Shown in pieces: positions 1 through 8,150 of a DNA stretch of 64,000 nucleotides. The stretch is from positions 7,564,001 through 7,628,000 of the forward strand of contig NZ_CP032382.1 in NCBI RefSeq assembly GCF_003589925.1, read 5' to 3'. The position numbers were made by a program, and so were the translations under genes. Within the stretch, counting starts at the first letter, position 1, and every line of letters begins with the position of its first letter. Below the pieces are notes generated by a model that saw only the letters and a program-made list of their open reading frames with translations, made no database searches and was not told the origin of the DNA. This DNA is from Chryseolinea soli (lineage in GTDB: Bacteria > Bacteroidota > Bacteroidia > Cytophagales > Cyclobacteriaceae).

Positions 1-1037
1 TCGTTGTGTTTCGGTTCCTGGGCGGGATTGGGGTGGGCGCCTCGTCGGTAGTGGGGCCGATGTATATCGCGGAGATCTCGCCTGCACACGCACGCGGCAA
101 GTTGGTAGGTTTGTTTCAATTCATGGTCGTGAGCGGCATCCTCATCGCCTTTGTGTCCAACTTCCTCTTATTCGGCGTGGGCGAAGAGGCCTGGCGATGG
201 ATGCTGGGTGTGCAAGCCATACCCGCACTCCTGTATTTTGTGCTGGTTTTCTTCGTACCCGAAAGCCCGCGCTGGCTGGTCAAAGAAGGCCGACCCGATG
301 AAGCGCTGAAAGTATTCGTCAGCATCGGCGAGCCGCGGCCTGCCGAAGCCGTTGAAAAGATCAAGGCGTCGCTGCATTTGGAAACCGGTGGCAGACGGGA
401 GAGCGTTTTCAACGGTCAGTACAACAAACCCATTTTGTATGCCGTGGTGCTGGCCATGTTCAATCAACTGTCGGGCATCAATGCCATCATGTATTACGCA
501 CCCCGCATCTTCGAAATGACGGGGCTGGCCAAAGACACGGCTTTATTGCAAGCGGTGTCGATCGGCGTCACCAACATGATCTTTACCTTGCTCGCCATTT
601 CCGTGATCGATAAATTTGGAAGACGCACGTTGTTGATCATCGGCTCGGTGGGCATGGTCATCTCGCTCGGTTTGGTGACCCATGCTTTTTATACAAAACA
701 ATACGGCGGCTATGCCGTGATGTTGTACCTGGTGGGCTTCATCGCCTTCTTCGCATTCTCGCAAGGCGCTGTGATCTGGGTATTCATCTCCGAGATCTTT
801 CCCAACAAGGTGCGATCGCAAGGACAGACGCTGGGCAGTTCCACGCACTGGATCATGGCGGCAATTATTTCGTGGACCTTTCCCGTGCTGGCTGAGTCGT
901 CGGAGATGGGTGGATTCATTTCATTTCTCATCTTCACGATCATGATGTTGCTGCACGGGTTCTTTGCGTGGAAAGTGCTGCCGGAGACGAAGGGGAAATC
1001 GCTGGAGGGAATACAGGAATCGTTGGGAATTCATTGA
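1..1037 (+). CDS. Sugar porter family MFS transporter, C-terminal part (5' end outside window)
   Basis: Inner-membrane sugar importer of the major facilitator sugar porter family. The window opens inside the gene: about 345 residues remain of a usual 440-480, so roughly the first three helices are missing and the GTG at position 6 is not a true start. Visible family motifs are PESPRWL after helix 6, NQLSGINAIMYYAP in helix 7, DKFGRR between helices 8 and 9, and PETKGKSLE near the C-terminus. It resembles the complete porter at 42694-44115 (both have WRWMLG and FFVPESPRWL). Substrate cannot be read from the sequence. Family assignment is secure. Confidence 0.93.
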   Translation, partial: VVFRFLGGIGVGASSVVGPMYIAEISPAHARGKLVGLFQFMVVSGILIAFVSNFLLFGVGEEAWRWMLGVQAIPALLYFVLVFFVPESPRWLVKEGRPDEALKVFVSIGEPRPAEAVEKIKASLHLETGGRRESVFNGQYNKPILYAVVLAMFNQLSGINAIMYYAPRIFEMTGLAKDTALLQAVSIGVTNMIFTLLAISVIDKFGRRTLLIIGSVGMVISLGLVTHAFYTKQYGGYAVMLYLVGFIAFFAFSQGAVIWVFISEIFPNKVRSQGQTLGSSTHWIMAAIISWTFPVLAESSEMGGFISFLIFTIMMLLHGFFAWKVLPETKGKSLEGIQESLGIH

Positions 1038-1077
1038 GAGAAAGAGTTTTAGTCAATAGTAAACGTGACAAATCGCT

Positions 1078-1485
1078 ATGGCAAAGAACAAAACCACCGA
1101 AACTAAGGTAAACGTAAATGACTTTATCGAATCCTATGTGGAGAACGAGCAAAAGAAAGCCGATAGCTTTCGATTGCTTGAACTCATGAGCAAATGGTCT
1201 GGGCGTAAACCGAAAATGTGGGGACCGACCATTATCGGTTTTGGAAGTTACCACTACAAATATGCCAGCGGCCATGAAGGCGACGCGCCGCTCATTGGGT
1301 TCTCGCCGCGTAAGGCCGAATTCTCACTCTATGTTTTTTTACCAACCGAACAAAACAAGCATCTGCTGGATGACTTTGGCAAATTCACGATGGGGAAATC
1401 CTGCATCTATGTAAAGAAGCTGTCGGACGTCAACCTGGCGACATTGGAGAAACTGTGCAAGCATACTATTGCTCTACATCAGTGA
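1078..1485 (+). CDS. DUF1801 domain protein
   Basis: Small soluble protein of 135 residues with the DUF1801 (YdhG-like) fold, recognised from the block GRKPKMWGPTIIGFGSYHY and the later FSPRKAEFSLYVF. The family has no firm biochemical role; members are short cytoplasmic proteins. No signal peptide or membrane segment is seen. It begins 40 bases after the transporter and is followed 28 bases later by a DinB gene, so the two small genes may be co-transcribed. That is inference from spacing only. Confidence 0.85.
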   Translation: MAKNKTTETKVNVNDFIESYVENEQKKADSFRLLELMSKWSGRKPKMWGPTIIGFGSYHYKYASGHEGDAPLIGFSPRKAEFSLYVFLPTEQNKHLLDDFGKFTMGKSCIYVKKLSDVNLATLEKLCKHTIALHQ

Positions 1486-1513
1486 ACATCACCGTGCTTG
1501 TAAGGACTAAGCC

Positions 1514-2008
1514 ATGCATCTCCAAAACCTCACCACCCGCTTCATTCGCTACAACCTTTGGGCTAACGAACGCCTTGCTTCCTGGTTGATGACCGTCGAC
1601 AGAAATATACTCTACGAAAAAACAGGCTCAAGTTTTGGAACAATCGATCGGACACTCCAACATATGCTGTCCGCACAAATTTACTGGCTTACCCTCTTTA
1701 CCAAAGGACAGATCACTGAATTCAGTCAACCGATAAGAGAAAATGCTGTAGACCAGATCATAGCCGATCTCATTATTAGCTCACAACAATTGATCGATGG
1801 CCTCTCCGTACTGAATGAGCAGCAGCTAACTGAACGCATCAAGGTATCGGACAGCACGCAAAGTCGATATGAGTATATCCTGCATATCGTCAATCACGGT
1901 TCGTACCATCGTGGCCAGGTCGTTACAATGTGTCGCGCACTGGGAATCACAGGAGAAATACCTGTAACCGATTACGATGCGTACCTCTGGTGGATAGAGA
2001 ACATGTGA
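1514..2008 (+). CDS. DinB family protein
   Basis: A 164-residue four-helix-bundle protein of the DinB/YfiT superfamily. Metal-binding histidines typical of the family are visible: one in LQHMLSAQIYWL near residue 50 and a pair in HIVNHGSYHRGQ near residue 133. In Firmicutes and Bacteroidota many members are thiol-dependent enzymes, while others are only known as damage-inducible proteins; the substrate here is unknown. It is convergent with the membrane gene that follows, whose stop lies five bases away. Confidence 0.88.
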   Translation: MHLQNLTTRFIRYNLWANERLASWLMTVDRNILYEKTGSSFGTIDRTLQHMLSAQIYWLTLFTKGQITEFSQPIRENAVDQIIADLIISSQQLIDGLSVLNEQQLTERIKVSDSTQSRYEYILHIVNHGSYHRGQVVTMCRALGITGEIPVTDYDAYLWWIENM

Positions 2009-2012
2009 CTGA

Positions 2013-2558
2013 TCAATCGGGAGCCTCGCTCCCAAAAAATTTGCTAGGAGAAGCAAGTTGGTGGAGCGTATCAACTGGGGTTAATGTAAGCCTGTCTATG
2101 GATCGTTTTGCATGCAAAAAAACATTCTGTATCAAGAACACAGGTATCAAATAGATGAGCATGCAGAACGAATTCGCAAAAACAGCATAGTTCATCAATA
2201 CAGAAAGCTCATGATATATTTCCCGGACTCCTCCGATTGAGCAGGACTCAATCGCACGCCGCCTTTGCTCAATGACATCTTTCAAATCCGGATCACTTTC
2301 CTCCGCTCTGATCATTCTACGTACAAAATTTATATTCAGAACGGGCAAAACTTCAAGCATGCCGTTAATAATGTCGTGCAGGTGATCGAATTCACTATCC
2401 TTGAATTTGTGGTTTTCATTGATCTTGAGGTCACGAAGGCCATCGCGTAGCGCATAAAGCTCGAAGCGAAGTTTCAATCTGATGCTTGGCAACAAGATCC
2501 CTTCGTAGATAAAATGCCAAAGGCAGATAATCACCAAAGTTACAAATAGGTACGTCAT
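2013..2558 (-). CDS. Predicted membrane protein, two transmembrane segments, unknown family
   Basis: Not recognised. A hydrophobic helix lies close to the N-terminus (TYLFVTLVIICLWHF) and another near the C-terminus (FCMLIYLIPVFLI), with about 110 charged, probably cytoplasmic, helical residues between them. An upstream in-frame ATG at 2615 would overlap the preceding gene by 53 bases. The ATG at 2558 leaves a 4-base gap and places the first helix directly at the N-terminus, so it is preferred (181 residues). It probably forms a two-gene operon with 2563-2928. Confidence 0.6.
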   Translation of the reverse strand: MTYLFVTLVIICLWHFIYEGILLPSIRLKLRFELYALRDGLRDLKINENHKFKDSEFDHLHDIINGMLEVLPVLNINFVRRMIRAEESDPDLKDVIEQRRRAIESCSIGGVREIYHELSVLMNYAVFANSFCMLIYLIPVFLIQNVFLHAKRSIDRLTLTPVDTLHQLASPSKFFGSEAPD

Positions 2559-2562
2559 AGCA

Positions 2563-2928
2563 TTAATGATTTGAAGAACGTAATTCCCTTTCCAACAATT
2601 TGGCCTGTTTCTCATTTCGCTCGCGCGAAATCCTCGCCATTTCCTTGTTGATCATTCTACGTTGATGCTTAGAATGCAACAACCACCCGATGCTCGTTAC
2701 TACTCCCAAAGTCCAGCCGACCAAATGGAGGGACTTAAAAAGCGCCAATAGTTCAAAAACCAATTTCGAAACATCTTTCTCCGGCATTTTGAAAACGAAG
2801 CAGATAACTACCAGCCCGATAAGGGCAACAGGAAACTGCCCTTTATTCATCGACATGACCAAAATGTCACGTATGGCCTGCCAAAATCCGATTTTGCCGT
2901 TTCCAGTTGACCTTCTTTTTGTCATCAC
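2563..2928 (-). CDS. Predicted small membrane protein with basic C-terminal helix
   Basis: Not recognised; 121 residues. Two hydrophobic stretches (VALIGLVVICFVF near residue 35 and LVGWTLGVVTSIGWLL near residue 70) suggest two transmembrane helices. A long, highly charged amphipathic tail follows, rich in Arg, Lys and Glu, that may form a coiled coil. The upstream gene of a probable two-gene unit with 2013-2558. Product and partner are unknown; the shared membrane topology suggests the two proteins act together. Confidence 0.55.
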   Translation of the reverse strand: MMTKRRSTGNGKIGFWQAIRDILVMSMNKGQFPVALIGLVVICFVFKMPEKDVSKLVFELLALFKSLHLVGWTLGVVTSIGWLLHSKHQRRMINKEMARISRERNEKQAKLLERELRSSNH

Positions 2929-3121
2929 AACGTTTTTCGAACAACGGGTCTAACCCTGTGCCTACACTAAATTACAGCGCTCCACTGCAATAATTTTGCA
3001 GTGCCAAAATATTCGCAAAAAAAGTCACGTTGAGCTGGCGCGTATGGAAAGAGAATATTGCAATCAAATAATCACAAAACCGATTCTACTAGATGAAAGC
3101 AAATAGCACTATATTTAGCTT

Positions 3122-3619
3122 GTGGGCGACATCGAAAACCTTCTCCATAAAATCGAAAGCGAATCCAACTATGGATTGCTTGGGGACTGTTATTGCTTAC
3201 AGGGTCACGTTGAGTTAGGTTTATTTAGGATAAAGAAAATCGAGGACGTTTACCAGGACGCTTTCAAAGATTTTACACTAGGTCTCCCAAACCCCTTTGT
3301 TACTATTGGCATATCCGTCGATCAGAACGAATTGTGGCGAATGAAAGAACAGATGATCGACAATGGTAAGAAGGACTTTTCGGGCAACATCTTAATTGAT
3401 GACAAGTTTCATGTGGTTGAGGGTGAACCAACCCGGAATTTAATTTTCACATCAACGAAGCTGATCAATCTATACGATAAAAACCTGATCTCCCTCAGAC
3501 TAGGGGTCAATCGAAATTGGTTGCTGCTTGGCGTGGCCCCGAGTTTTGAGATCGCTCAAATGCATAGCACAACGGTAAGGGTGTTAGGTGGGAGAAAAGA
3601 AGACCCTCCTAAAGAATAA
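3122..3619 (+). CDS. Hypothetical protein, 165 residues
   Basis: No family recognised. The start is a GTG. The sequence has no signal peptide or membrane segment and reads like a small mixed alpha/beta cytoplasmic protein (blocks FVTIGISVDQNELWRM and RNLIFTSTKLINLYDKN). It ends only 10 bases before the stop of the convergent TerB-like gene, so any terminator would have to overlap one coding end. Existence is supported by the long uninterrupted frame and tight packing; the function is unknown. Confidence 0.6.
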   Translation: MGDIENLLHKIESESNYGLLGDCYCLQGHVELGLFRIKKIEDVYQDAFKDFTLGLPNPFVTIGISVDQNELWRMKEQMIDNGKKDFSGNILIDDKFHVVEGEPTRNLIFTSTKLINLYDKNLISLRLGVNRNWLLLGVAPSFEIAQMHSTTVRVLGGRKEDPPKE

Positions 3620-3628
3620 AAAAAGGCG

Positions 3629-4075
3629 TCAATCGAAAACTTTCATCTTTGCCACAACCGTGCGCATGGTTTCCTCCGGGCCAATCCATTTTGCAATATT
3701 CTCGCGGATCAGATCGATCATTTCCCGGACGATCTCTTTCCGGAAACCGAATTTGATGGCAAAGATCTCGCACAACCGCAGCTCTTCAACATGAATGTTC
3801 TTGTCGACGGACATCATGTGAACGAGGTCGTACAGTTGTTTGAATTTTTCACGATCGCTGCCCGGAACTTGAAACTTGATGTCAGAAGAGTCGTGCTGCA
3901 TCGCTTGTAGCTCCGCCGATGAAATGTTATTTCGTTGCGCTGCGTATTTCAAAAGTCGTTGTTCTTCCGTCCCCAAACCGCCATCAGCTGCGGCAATTTC
4001 GATCAGGTTGCGCATATGGCTTTTCGCTGTGGCCTTGCCCATCTTGAAAAGGTCGAGGACGTCGTTGATATTCAT
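3629..4075 (-). CDS. TerB-like protein
   Basis: All-helical 148-residue protein of the tellurite-resistance TerB type. Two repeats of the acidic metal-binding helix pattern are visible: EIAAADGGLGTEEQRLL near residue 28 and HMMSVDKNIHVEELRL near residue 86. TerB-like domains occur both in tellurium or phage resistance operons and as free-standing regulators. No terC, terD or terE genes are nearby, so a stand-alone role is more likely. No signal peptide is present. Confidence is good for the fold and low for the role. Confidence 0.78.
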   Translation of the reverse strand: MNINDVLDLFKMGKATAKSHMRNLIEIAAADGGLGTEEQRLLKYAAQRNNISSAELQAMQHDSSDIKFQVPGSDREKFKQLYDLVHMMSVDKNIHVEELRLCEIFAIKFGFRKEIVREMIDLIRENIAKWIGPEETMRTVVAKMKVFD

Positions 4076-4441
4076 GAGAGCGGATATTTCTTACGAAGAT
4101 AGTCAAGGGCCATCGCTTTCTTGCGCGTTTTTTCGTTCAAACGTTTAACGATTTGCTACTTTTCGATTAAGAATATCAAAAATCTGAAAGTGTGCTCAAA
4201 AGGTCTTCGTTGTTGAGGCGCAAATCGAAGTGATTCGAAATAAGAGATACTATTCTCAAAGAATTTTGCCAACCCTGGCGCCCATCCCCACAAAAATCAG
4301 GGCTCAAGGCGATTGTCACTACATCAATCCGGTCAAGCGCTCGCTCGATCTCTCTCATCCGTAAAAAAATAATCAATATCAAGATTTAAGATCCACTGCA
4401 GATTATTTTTATATTGAGAGCCTTTCTCTTTACTCCTTACC

Positions 4442-4834
4442 TCACAGCTCCACCGCCATCAGCTCGCTTGCCAACTTGTGAATACCCGTTTCCAATTTCT
4501 TCAACTGTTCCGGGCGTGGTTTTTTTCTTCCGGTGGCGTAGTGGTTAATCTGGCGTTGGTTAATGCCGGAGATCCTTTCCAGCGCAGCATTGGTGAATAT
4601 ACCCTTGAAGTAATTCAGGAAACTTTGTCCGTCGTATTTGTAGATCAATTCGTAGTCTTTGTTCTTTACCCAATCGGCCACCTCGTTGTGTTTGACGTAT
4701 AGTTTAAGACCCTCCTTCAAATTCTTCTTTACCTCCGCTACGGTCTCGCCCGCACCATACACACCCGGAAATTTTTCAATCCAGGCACCATAGTCGTCCG
4801 GGCCTTTTGAAATAATCACTCTAAGCTTTCTCAT
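4442..4834 (-). CDS. hicB: HicB-family antitoxin with C-terminal HTH
   Basis: Antitoxin of a type II HicAB system: it binds and blocks HicA, and its DNA-binding domain represses the operon. The N-terminal partly degenerate RNase H-like HicB fold is seen in GAWIEKFPGVYGAGETVAEV followed by KKNLKEGLKLYVKHN. The C-terminal helix-turn-helix is seen around residue 90 (ALERISGINQRQINHYATG). At 130 residues it has the usual length for HTH-type HicB. It starts 32 bases after hicA on the same strand, giving the common toxin-first order. Confidence 0.88.
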   Translation of the reverse strand: MRKLRVIISKGPDDYGAWIEKFPGVYGAGETVAEVKKNLKEGLKLYVKHNEVADWVKNKDYELIYKYDGQSFLNYFKGIFTNAALERISGINQRQINHYATGRKKPRPEQLKKLETGIHKLASELMAVEL

Positions 4835-4866
4835 TTTTTTGATTTTATTACTGAACAGAACGTTGT

Positions 4867-5043
4867 CTAAAGCCCCATATCTTTTGCAATCCTTTTTCGC
4901 AACCCTTCCCCTATTTCCTTCGCCCCATGAAACGGAACATGGTATCGCACACCATCTTTTTCATAGATATAGTGGCTTCCCTCGGCACCCGCCCAAATCC
5001 ATCCACTCCGACGAATCTGTCTGTGAAATTCCGAATACTTCAC
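4867..5043 (-). CDS. hicA: HicA-family mRNA interferase toxin
   Basis: Toxin of the HicAB pair: a small double-stranded-RNA-binding-fold ribonuclease that cleaves mRNA. The sequence has the family core KYSEFHRQIRRSGW, then GSHYIYEKDG carrying the catalytic histidine, then VPFHGAKEIGEGL. The GTG at 5043 is chosen because family members start at (M)KYSEF and this gives 58 residues, the normal size. The longer frame from an ATG at 5106 would add unrelated residues and run through the upstream palindrome. Confidence 0.87.
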   Translation of the reverse strand: MKYSEFHRQIRRSGWIWAGAEGSHYIYEKDGVRYHVPFHGAKEIGEGLRKRIAKDMGL

Positions 5044-5086
5044 GGCTAACAGGTTTAGGCTTGAAACATTCGAGGGATGAAATAAA

Positions 5087-5104
5087 GGTAGTAAAATTAC
5101 TACC
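5087..5104. promoter_or_regulatory. Probable HicB operator (8-bp inverted repeat)
   Basis: Perfect inverted repeat GGTAGTAA-AA-TTACTACC centred about 52 bases upstream of the hicA GTG. HicB antitoxins autoregulate through palindromes in their own promoters, so position and symmetry fit an operator. No test of binding is possible from sequence alone. Confidence 0.6.
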
Positions 5105-5150
5105 ATTTAAAACCGATTTATCTCCAAAAAGCTGCCCTAAAATAAAAAAA

Positions 5151-5184
5151 GACGCAAAGCCACCATTGCACCTGGCTTTGCGTC
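5151..5184 (-). terminator. Intrinsic terminator of the secreted protein gene
   Basis: Perfect 12-bp stem (arms 5151-5162 and 5173-5184, GACGCAAAGCCA) with a 10-base loop. On the minus strand it is followed by a T-rich tract. It lies about 70 bases beyond the stop at 5253. Confidence 0.85.
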
Positions 5185-5252
5185 TTGCAAATCGTATTGA
5201 AACTTATTCTTGTTAAGTCGAGAAAACGAGCACGGCTCGCGCTTTGCCTTCG

Positions 5253-5570
5253 TTAAAAACTCTTCGTGCTGTCACCGGCATCGGTCTTCTTCTCCTTCGG
5301 CTGTGGGCATTCGATCTTCCATTCGCGCGCCAGGAAAAGGGTCCCCTCCTTGGCTTTCTTCACCACCTCGTCGAGCTTCTTGCTGAATTTACATCCCATG
5401 TCGACGTAGCGATACTTCGCGCCGTCGACCACGAAATTGAAATGACAGGTGTTGCTGGCCTTGTGGGTCTTCATGCAAACGAATTCAACATTGTCGCCCT
5501 GGTCGGCGCGAAACGAAGCCAGCACGACAAACAAAGTGACGGGAACCAAGCGGATCAGGAAGGATCTCAT
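5253..5570 (-). CDS. Small secreted protein, unknown family
   Basis: Predicted exported protein of 105 residues. The ATG at 5570 gives a compact signal peptide (MRSFLIRLVPVTLFVVLAS); an in-frame ATG six codons earlier adds nothing hydrophobic. The mature part contains three cysteines (FVCMKTH, TCHFNF, MGCKF) that could form a disulphide or bind a ligand, then a charged Lys/Glu-rich tail. No known domain was recognised. It is separated from ahcY by a terminator hairpin, so it is probably transcribed alone. Confidence 0.65.
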   Translation of the reverse strand: MRSFLIRLVPVTLFVVLASFRADQGDNVEFVCMKTHKASNTCHFNFVVDGAKYRYVDMGCKFSKKLDEVVKKAKEGTLFLAREWKIECPQPKEKKTDAGDSTKSF

Positions 5571-5630
5571 ATGAATTGGGATGGGCATTTAATGCTGCAA
5601 ATGTAAAGACAACCGTCATGCCACAAAACA

Positions 5631-5658
5631 AAAAAACCTGGGGCTGCCAGGTTTTTTT
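5631..5658 (-). terminator. ahcY terminator
   Basis: AAAAAACCTGG and CCAGGTTTTTTT form a stem with A and T tracts on both sides, so it can terminate in either direction. It sits 24 bases past the ahcY stop on the minus strand. Confidence 0.85.
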
Positions 5659-5681
5659 GTTTGTATAGCGATCGTTTCGGA

Positions 5682-6992
5682 TCAGTATCTGTAATAATCC
5701 GGTTTGAAGGGACCTTTCACATCCACGCCGATGTATTTGGCTTGGGTAGGCGAAAGCACATCCAGCTCCACGCCGATCTTCTTCAAGTGGAGGTTTGCCA
5801 CTTTTTCGTCCAGGTGCTTGGGCAGCATGTATACTTTGTTTTCGTAGCTCTTGGTATTGGTCCAGAGCTCCAATTGCGCCAGCGTTTGGTTGGTGAAGGA
5901 GTTCGACATTACGAACGACGGGTGGCCCATAGCGCAACCGAGGTTCACCAGACGGCCTTCGGCCAACAGGATGATCTCACGGCCGTTGCTGAGCGTGTAG
6001 ATGTCTACCTGAGGTTTGATGGTATCCTTCTTGCCATTCTTGTTCAACCAAGCCACGTCGATCTCGTTGTCGAAGTGACCGATGTTACACACGATGGTCT
6101 TGTCTTTCATGCTTTGGAAGTGACGATCCTGGATGATGCCGAAGTTACCGGTAGCCGTCACGATGATGTCGGCTTCCTTGGCAGCGTCGTCCATTTTCTT
6201 CACGGCATAGCCGTCCATGGCGGCTTGCAGCGCGCAGATGGGGTCGATCTCGGTCACGATCACGCGTGCACCGGCACCGCGCAGCGAAGCGGCAGAGCCT
6301 TTACCCACGTCGCCGTATCCGGCTACGACGGCTACTTTACCGGCGATCATGACGTCGGTGGCGCGACGGATCGCGTCTACGCAAGATTCTTTGCAACCGT
6401 ATTTGTTATCGAATTTCGATTTGGTAACCGAGTCGTTGATGTTGATGGCGGGCAGGGGCAATTTGCCATTGTGCATGCGCTCGATGAGGCGGTGCACGCC
6501 GGTAGTAGTTTCTTCGGAGATACCGCGGATGCCTGCGACGAGTTCGGGGAAACGATCCAGCACCATGTTGGTGAGGTCACCACCGTCGTCGAGGATCATG
6601 TTCAGGGGCTTGCCACCTTTGAAGGCATAGAGGGTTTGCTCGATGCACCAGTCAAATTCCTGTTCGTTCATTCCTTTCCAGGCGTATACCGGAATACCGG
6701 CAGCGGCGATCGCGGCGGCGGCATGGTCTTGCGTGGAGAAGATATTGCAGGAAGACCAGGTCACTTCGGCGCCCAGCTCAACGAGGGTTTCGATGAGCAC
6801 AGCGGTTTGAATGGTCATGTGGAGGCATCCTGCGATGCGTGCATCTTTCAATGGCTTCTGCTTGCCAAATTCCTCACGGAGGGCCATCAAACCGGGCATT
6901 TCAGCTTCCGCCAGTTTGATCTCTTTGCGACCCCATTCAGCCAGGGAGAGGTCTTTTACCTTAAAAGGGAGTTTTTTCTCGTCAACAGTCAT
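5682..6992 (-). CDS. ahcY: Adenosylhomocysteinase (S-adenosylhomocysteine hydrolase)
   Basis: Cytoplasmic enzyme that reversibly splits S-adenosylhomocysteine into adenosine and homocysteine, removing the product inhibitor of methyltransferases. At 436 residues it is full length. Diagnostic blocks: [14 protein letters not shown] near residue 81, LDDGGD near 133, [13 protein letters not shown] near 185, the NAD-binding [10 protein letters not shown] near 224, and the conserved C-terminus ending PDYYRY, where the family has a Lys/Tyr that reaches the NAD of the neighbouring subunit. No methionine-cycle genes flank it. A possible promoter -7 box lies 30 bases upstream and a terminator lies downstream, so it is probably monocistronic. 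Confidence 0.97.
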   Translation of the reverse strand: MTVDEKKLPFKVKDLSLAEWGRKEIKLAEAEMPGLMALREEFGKQKPLKDARIAGCLHMTIQTAVLIETLVELGAEVTWSSCNIFSTQDHAAAAIAAAGIPVYAWKGMNEQEFDWCIEQTLYAFKGGKPLNMILDDGGDLTNMVLDRFPELVAGIRGISEETTTGVHRLIERMHNGKLPLPAININDSVTKSKFDNKYGCKESCVDAIRRATDVMIAGKVAVVAGYGDVGKGSAASLRGAGARVIVTEIDPICALQAAMDGYAVKKMDDAAKEADIIVTATGNFGIIQDRHFQSMKDKTIVCNIGHFDNEIDVAWLNKNGKKDTIKPQVDIYTLSNGREIILLAEGRLVNLGCAMGHPSFVMSNSFTNQTLAQLELWTNTKSYENKVYMLPKHLDEKVANLHLKKIGVELDVLSPTQAKYIGVDVKGPFKPDYYRY

Positions 6993-7022
6993 TTTTTTTG
7001 GATTTTTGCTTTAATAGACCTC

Positions 7023-7030
7023 CAAAAGTA
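7023..7030 (-). promoter_or_regulatory. Candidate -7 box of ahcY
   Basis: On the minus strand this reads TACTTTTG, matching the Bacteroidota -7 consensus TAnnTTTG, about 30 bases upstream of the ahcY start. A clear TTG at the -33 position is not seen, so this is tentative. Confidence 0.4.
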
Positions 7031-7228
7031 CGATAAAGGTTTTTAAATAACTACATACACCCGCGGGCAAAGGGGTCCATAAAGTTGGGAGTGTGGCATT
7101 TTGAGCATTTAATGACCATCCAGGACCTGCCATTTTTTAAACGCCGCCGGGGGCCGGGCACCGAACCATAACGGAAGCCGTGCTGTTATGCCAAAAATTA
7201 AAATCAGTAATCTTATTTACGCTAACGA

Positions 7229-7354
7229 ATGAAAACCATTATAAAGCCCGTTATCCGGATCGACATTGTGTCGGACGTTGTATGTCCCTGGTGTTATATT
7301 GGCCCCCTAAAAAACGCGAAACAACGCGAAACAAATCCAGTCAACAGTAGATAA
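7229..7354 (+). pseudogene. 5' fragment of an FrnE-like DsbA-family oxidoreductase gene
   Basis: A 41-codon frame starts at the ATG at 7229 and reads MKTIIKPVIRIDIVSDV, then VCPWCYIG. This is the characteristic N-terminus of FrnE-like DsbA-family thioredoxin-fold proteins, including the CPWC active site. After CPWCYIG the family match stops abruptly near 7307. The frame then runs through a 10-bp tandem duplication (7313-7332) into the first unit of the repeat array, where it meets TAA at 7352. The remaining some 200 codons of such a gene are absent downstream. The fragment is clear; how it was truncated is inference. Confidence 0.75.
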
Positions 7355-7487
7355 ATCCAACCAACCCTAAGATAATCAGGAGTTGCAATCCCTAAATAAA
7401 TCGATTCAACGCTAAGATAATCAGCGAGTTTCAACCTAAATAAATCAAACCAACGCTAAATAAATCGCAACCAACCCTAAGATAATC
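7342..7487 (+). repeat. Seven degenerate 16-base direct repeats, spacing 19-25 bases
   Basis: Copies begin at 7342, 7362, 7386, 7407, 7432, 7451 and 7472. The consensus is close to CAACSCTAAGATAATC, with an alternative ending CTAAATAAATC. Units 2 and 7 are identical over 16 bases (CAACCCTAAGATAATC). Start-to-start distances are 20, 24, 21, 25, 19 and 21 bases, about two helical turns. No spacer of constant length or dyad symmetry is present, so this is not a CRISPR array. Confidence 0.8.
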
Positions 7488-8150
7488 GGGGCGTTGCCTT
7501 CAAATTTGACGTAATCGTCGGTTACGCTTCTGCGCGCCATTCTTTCATTCCTTTGTGACTGCTTGAATCTTTCCGAACATCGCGCAAATTCGTTACCCGG
7601 TGTTTCAGCAGAATTTGAGAATGATCTTGCCTAAATGGGATGTGCCTGGGCAGGTGACTTCCAGGTCATTCCAGGATGTGGATACGATTAAGCTCTTTTG
7701 GATCTGTTGGAGTAAGCAAAGGTTTCGAAGAGGTGTAAAACGAACTTGTTGATGCCTTCCCGTTGTACGGCAAACGCCCACGTCAGACGGTCTTCATAGT
7801 ATGCGCCTCCTTCGACAAAGGACGGCGGCACAAAGTTATCTTTACAGAAAATTCTGAATGGCGTTGAAGTTAAGGTGGGAAGTCGAGCAAGGTGGTAATG
7901 CCTTCCTCCGGTCGGCGGACACATTCCGTTGTACTTAGTTGCAGGATCATATTATTAAACGCATAACCCTTGAAAGCCTGAGACCTCCCATTCAACTTCC
8001 ACGCTTGCTATGCAAGCCGAACGGCATCTAACGTGACTTGCGATCCACAATAATCCTCAATCGAAGAGCATCCCGGACGGAGCTACTTCGCGGGTATAAC
8101 ATGAAGGCTTTGGTAAAATCATTGAGGGCTCTGAGCGTCGCTTTAAGAGA
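7488..8150. other. Gene-poor stretch, no supported gene
   Basis: Nothing with recognisable homology was found. A 78-codon minus-strand frame at 7688-7924 ends EDRLTWAFAVQREGINK and so on, and is faintly protein-like, but it has no family match, no close promoter and no operon partner. The stretch may be decayed DNA continuing from the broken FrnE-like gene. Confidence 0.5.

Noticed and set aside
4176..4382. Minus-strand 68-codon frame between the TerB-like gene and hicB
   Set aside because: No recognised domain, no clear promoter or operon partner, and a composition compatible with chance.
5661..7046. Long plus-strand open frame of 461 codons antisense to ahcY
   Set aside because: It lies wholly over the secure ahcY gene, has a His/Val-rich composition produced by the reverse of common codons, and matches no family.
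7342..7487. CRISPR array
   Set aside because: Repeats are only 16 bases and imperfect, spacers are 3-10 bases, and no cas genes are present.
7688..7924. Minus-strand 78-codon frame in the gene-poor region
   Set aside because: Faintly protein-like toward its end but with no family, and it sits in decayed DNA; noted under the gap entry only.
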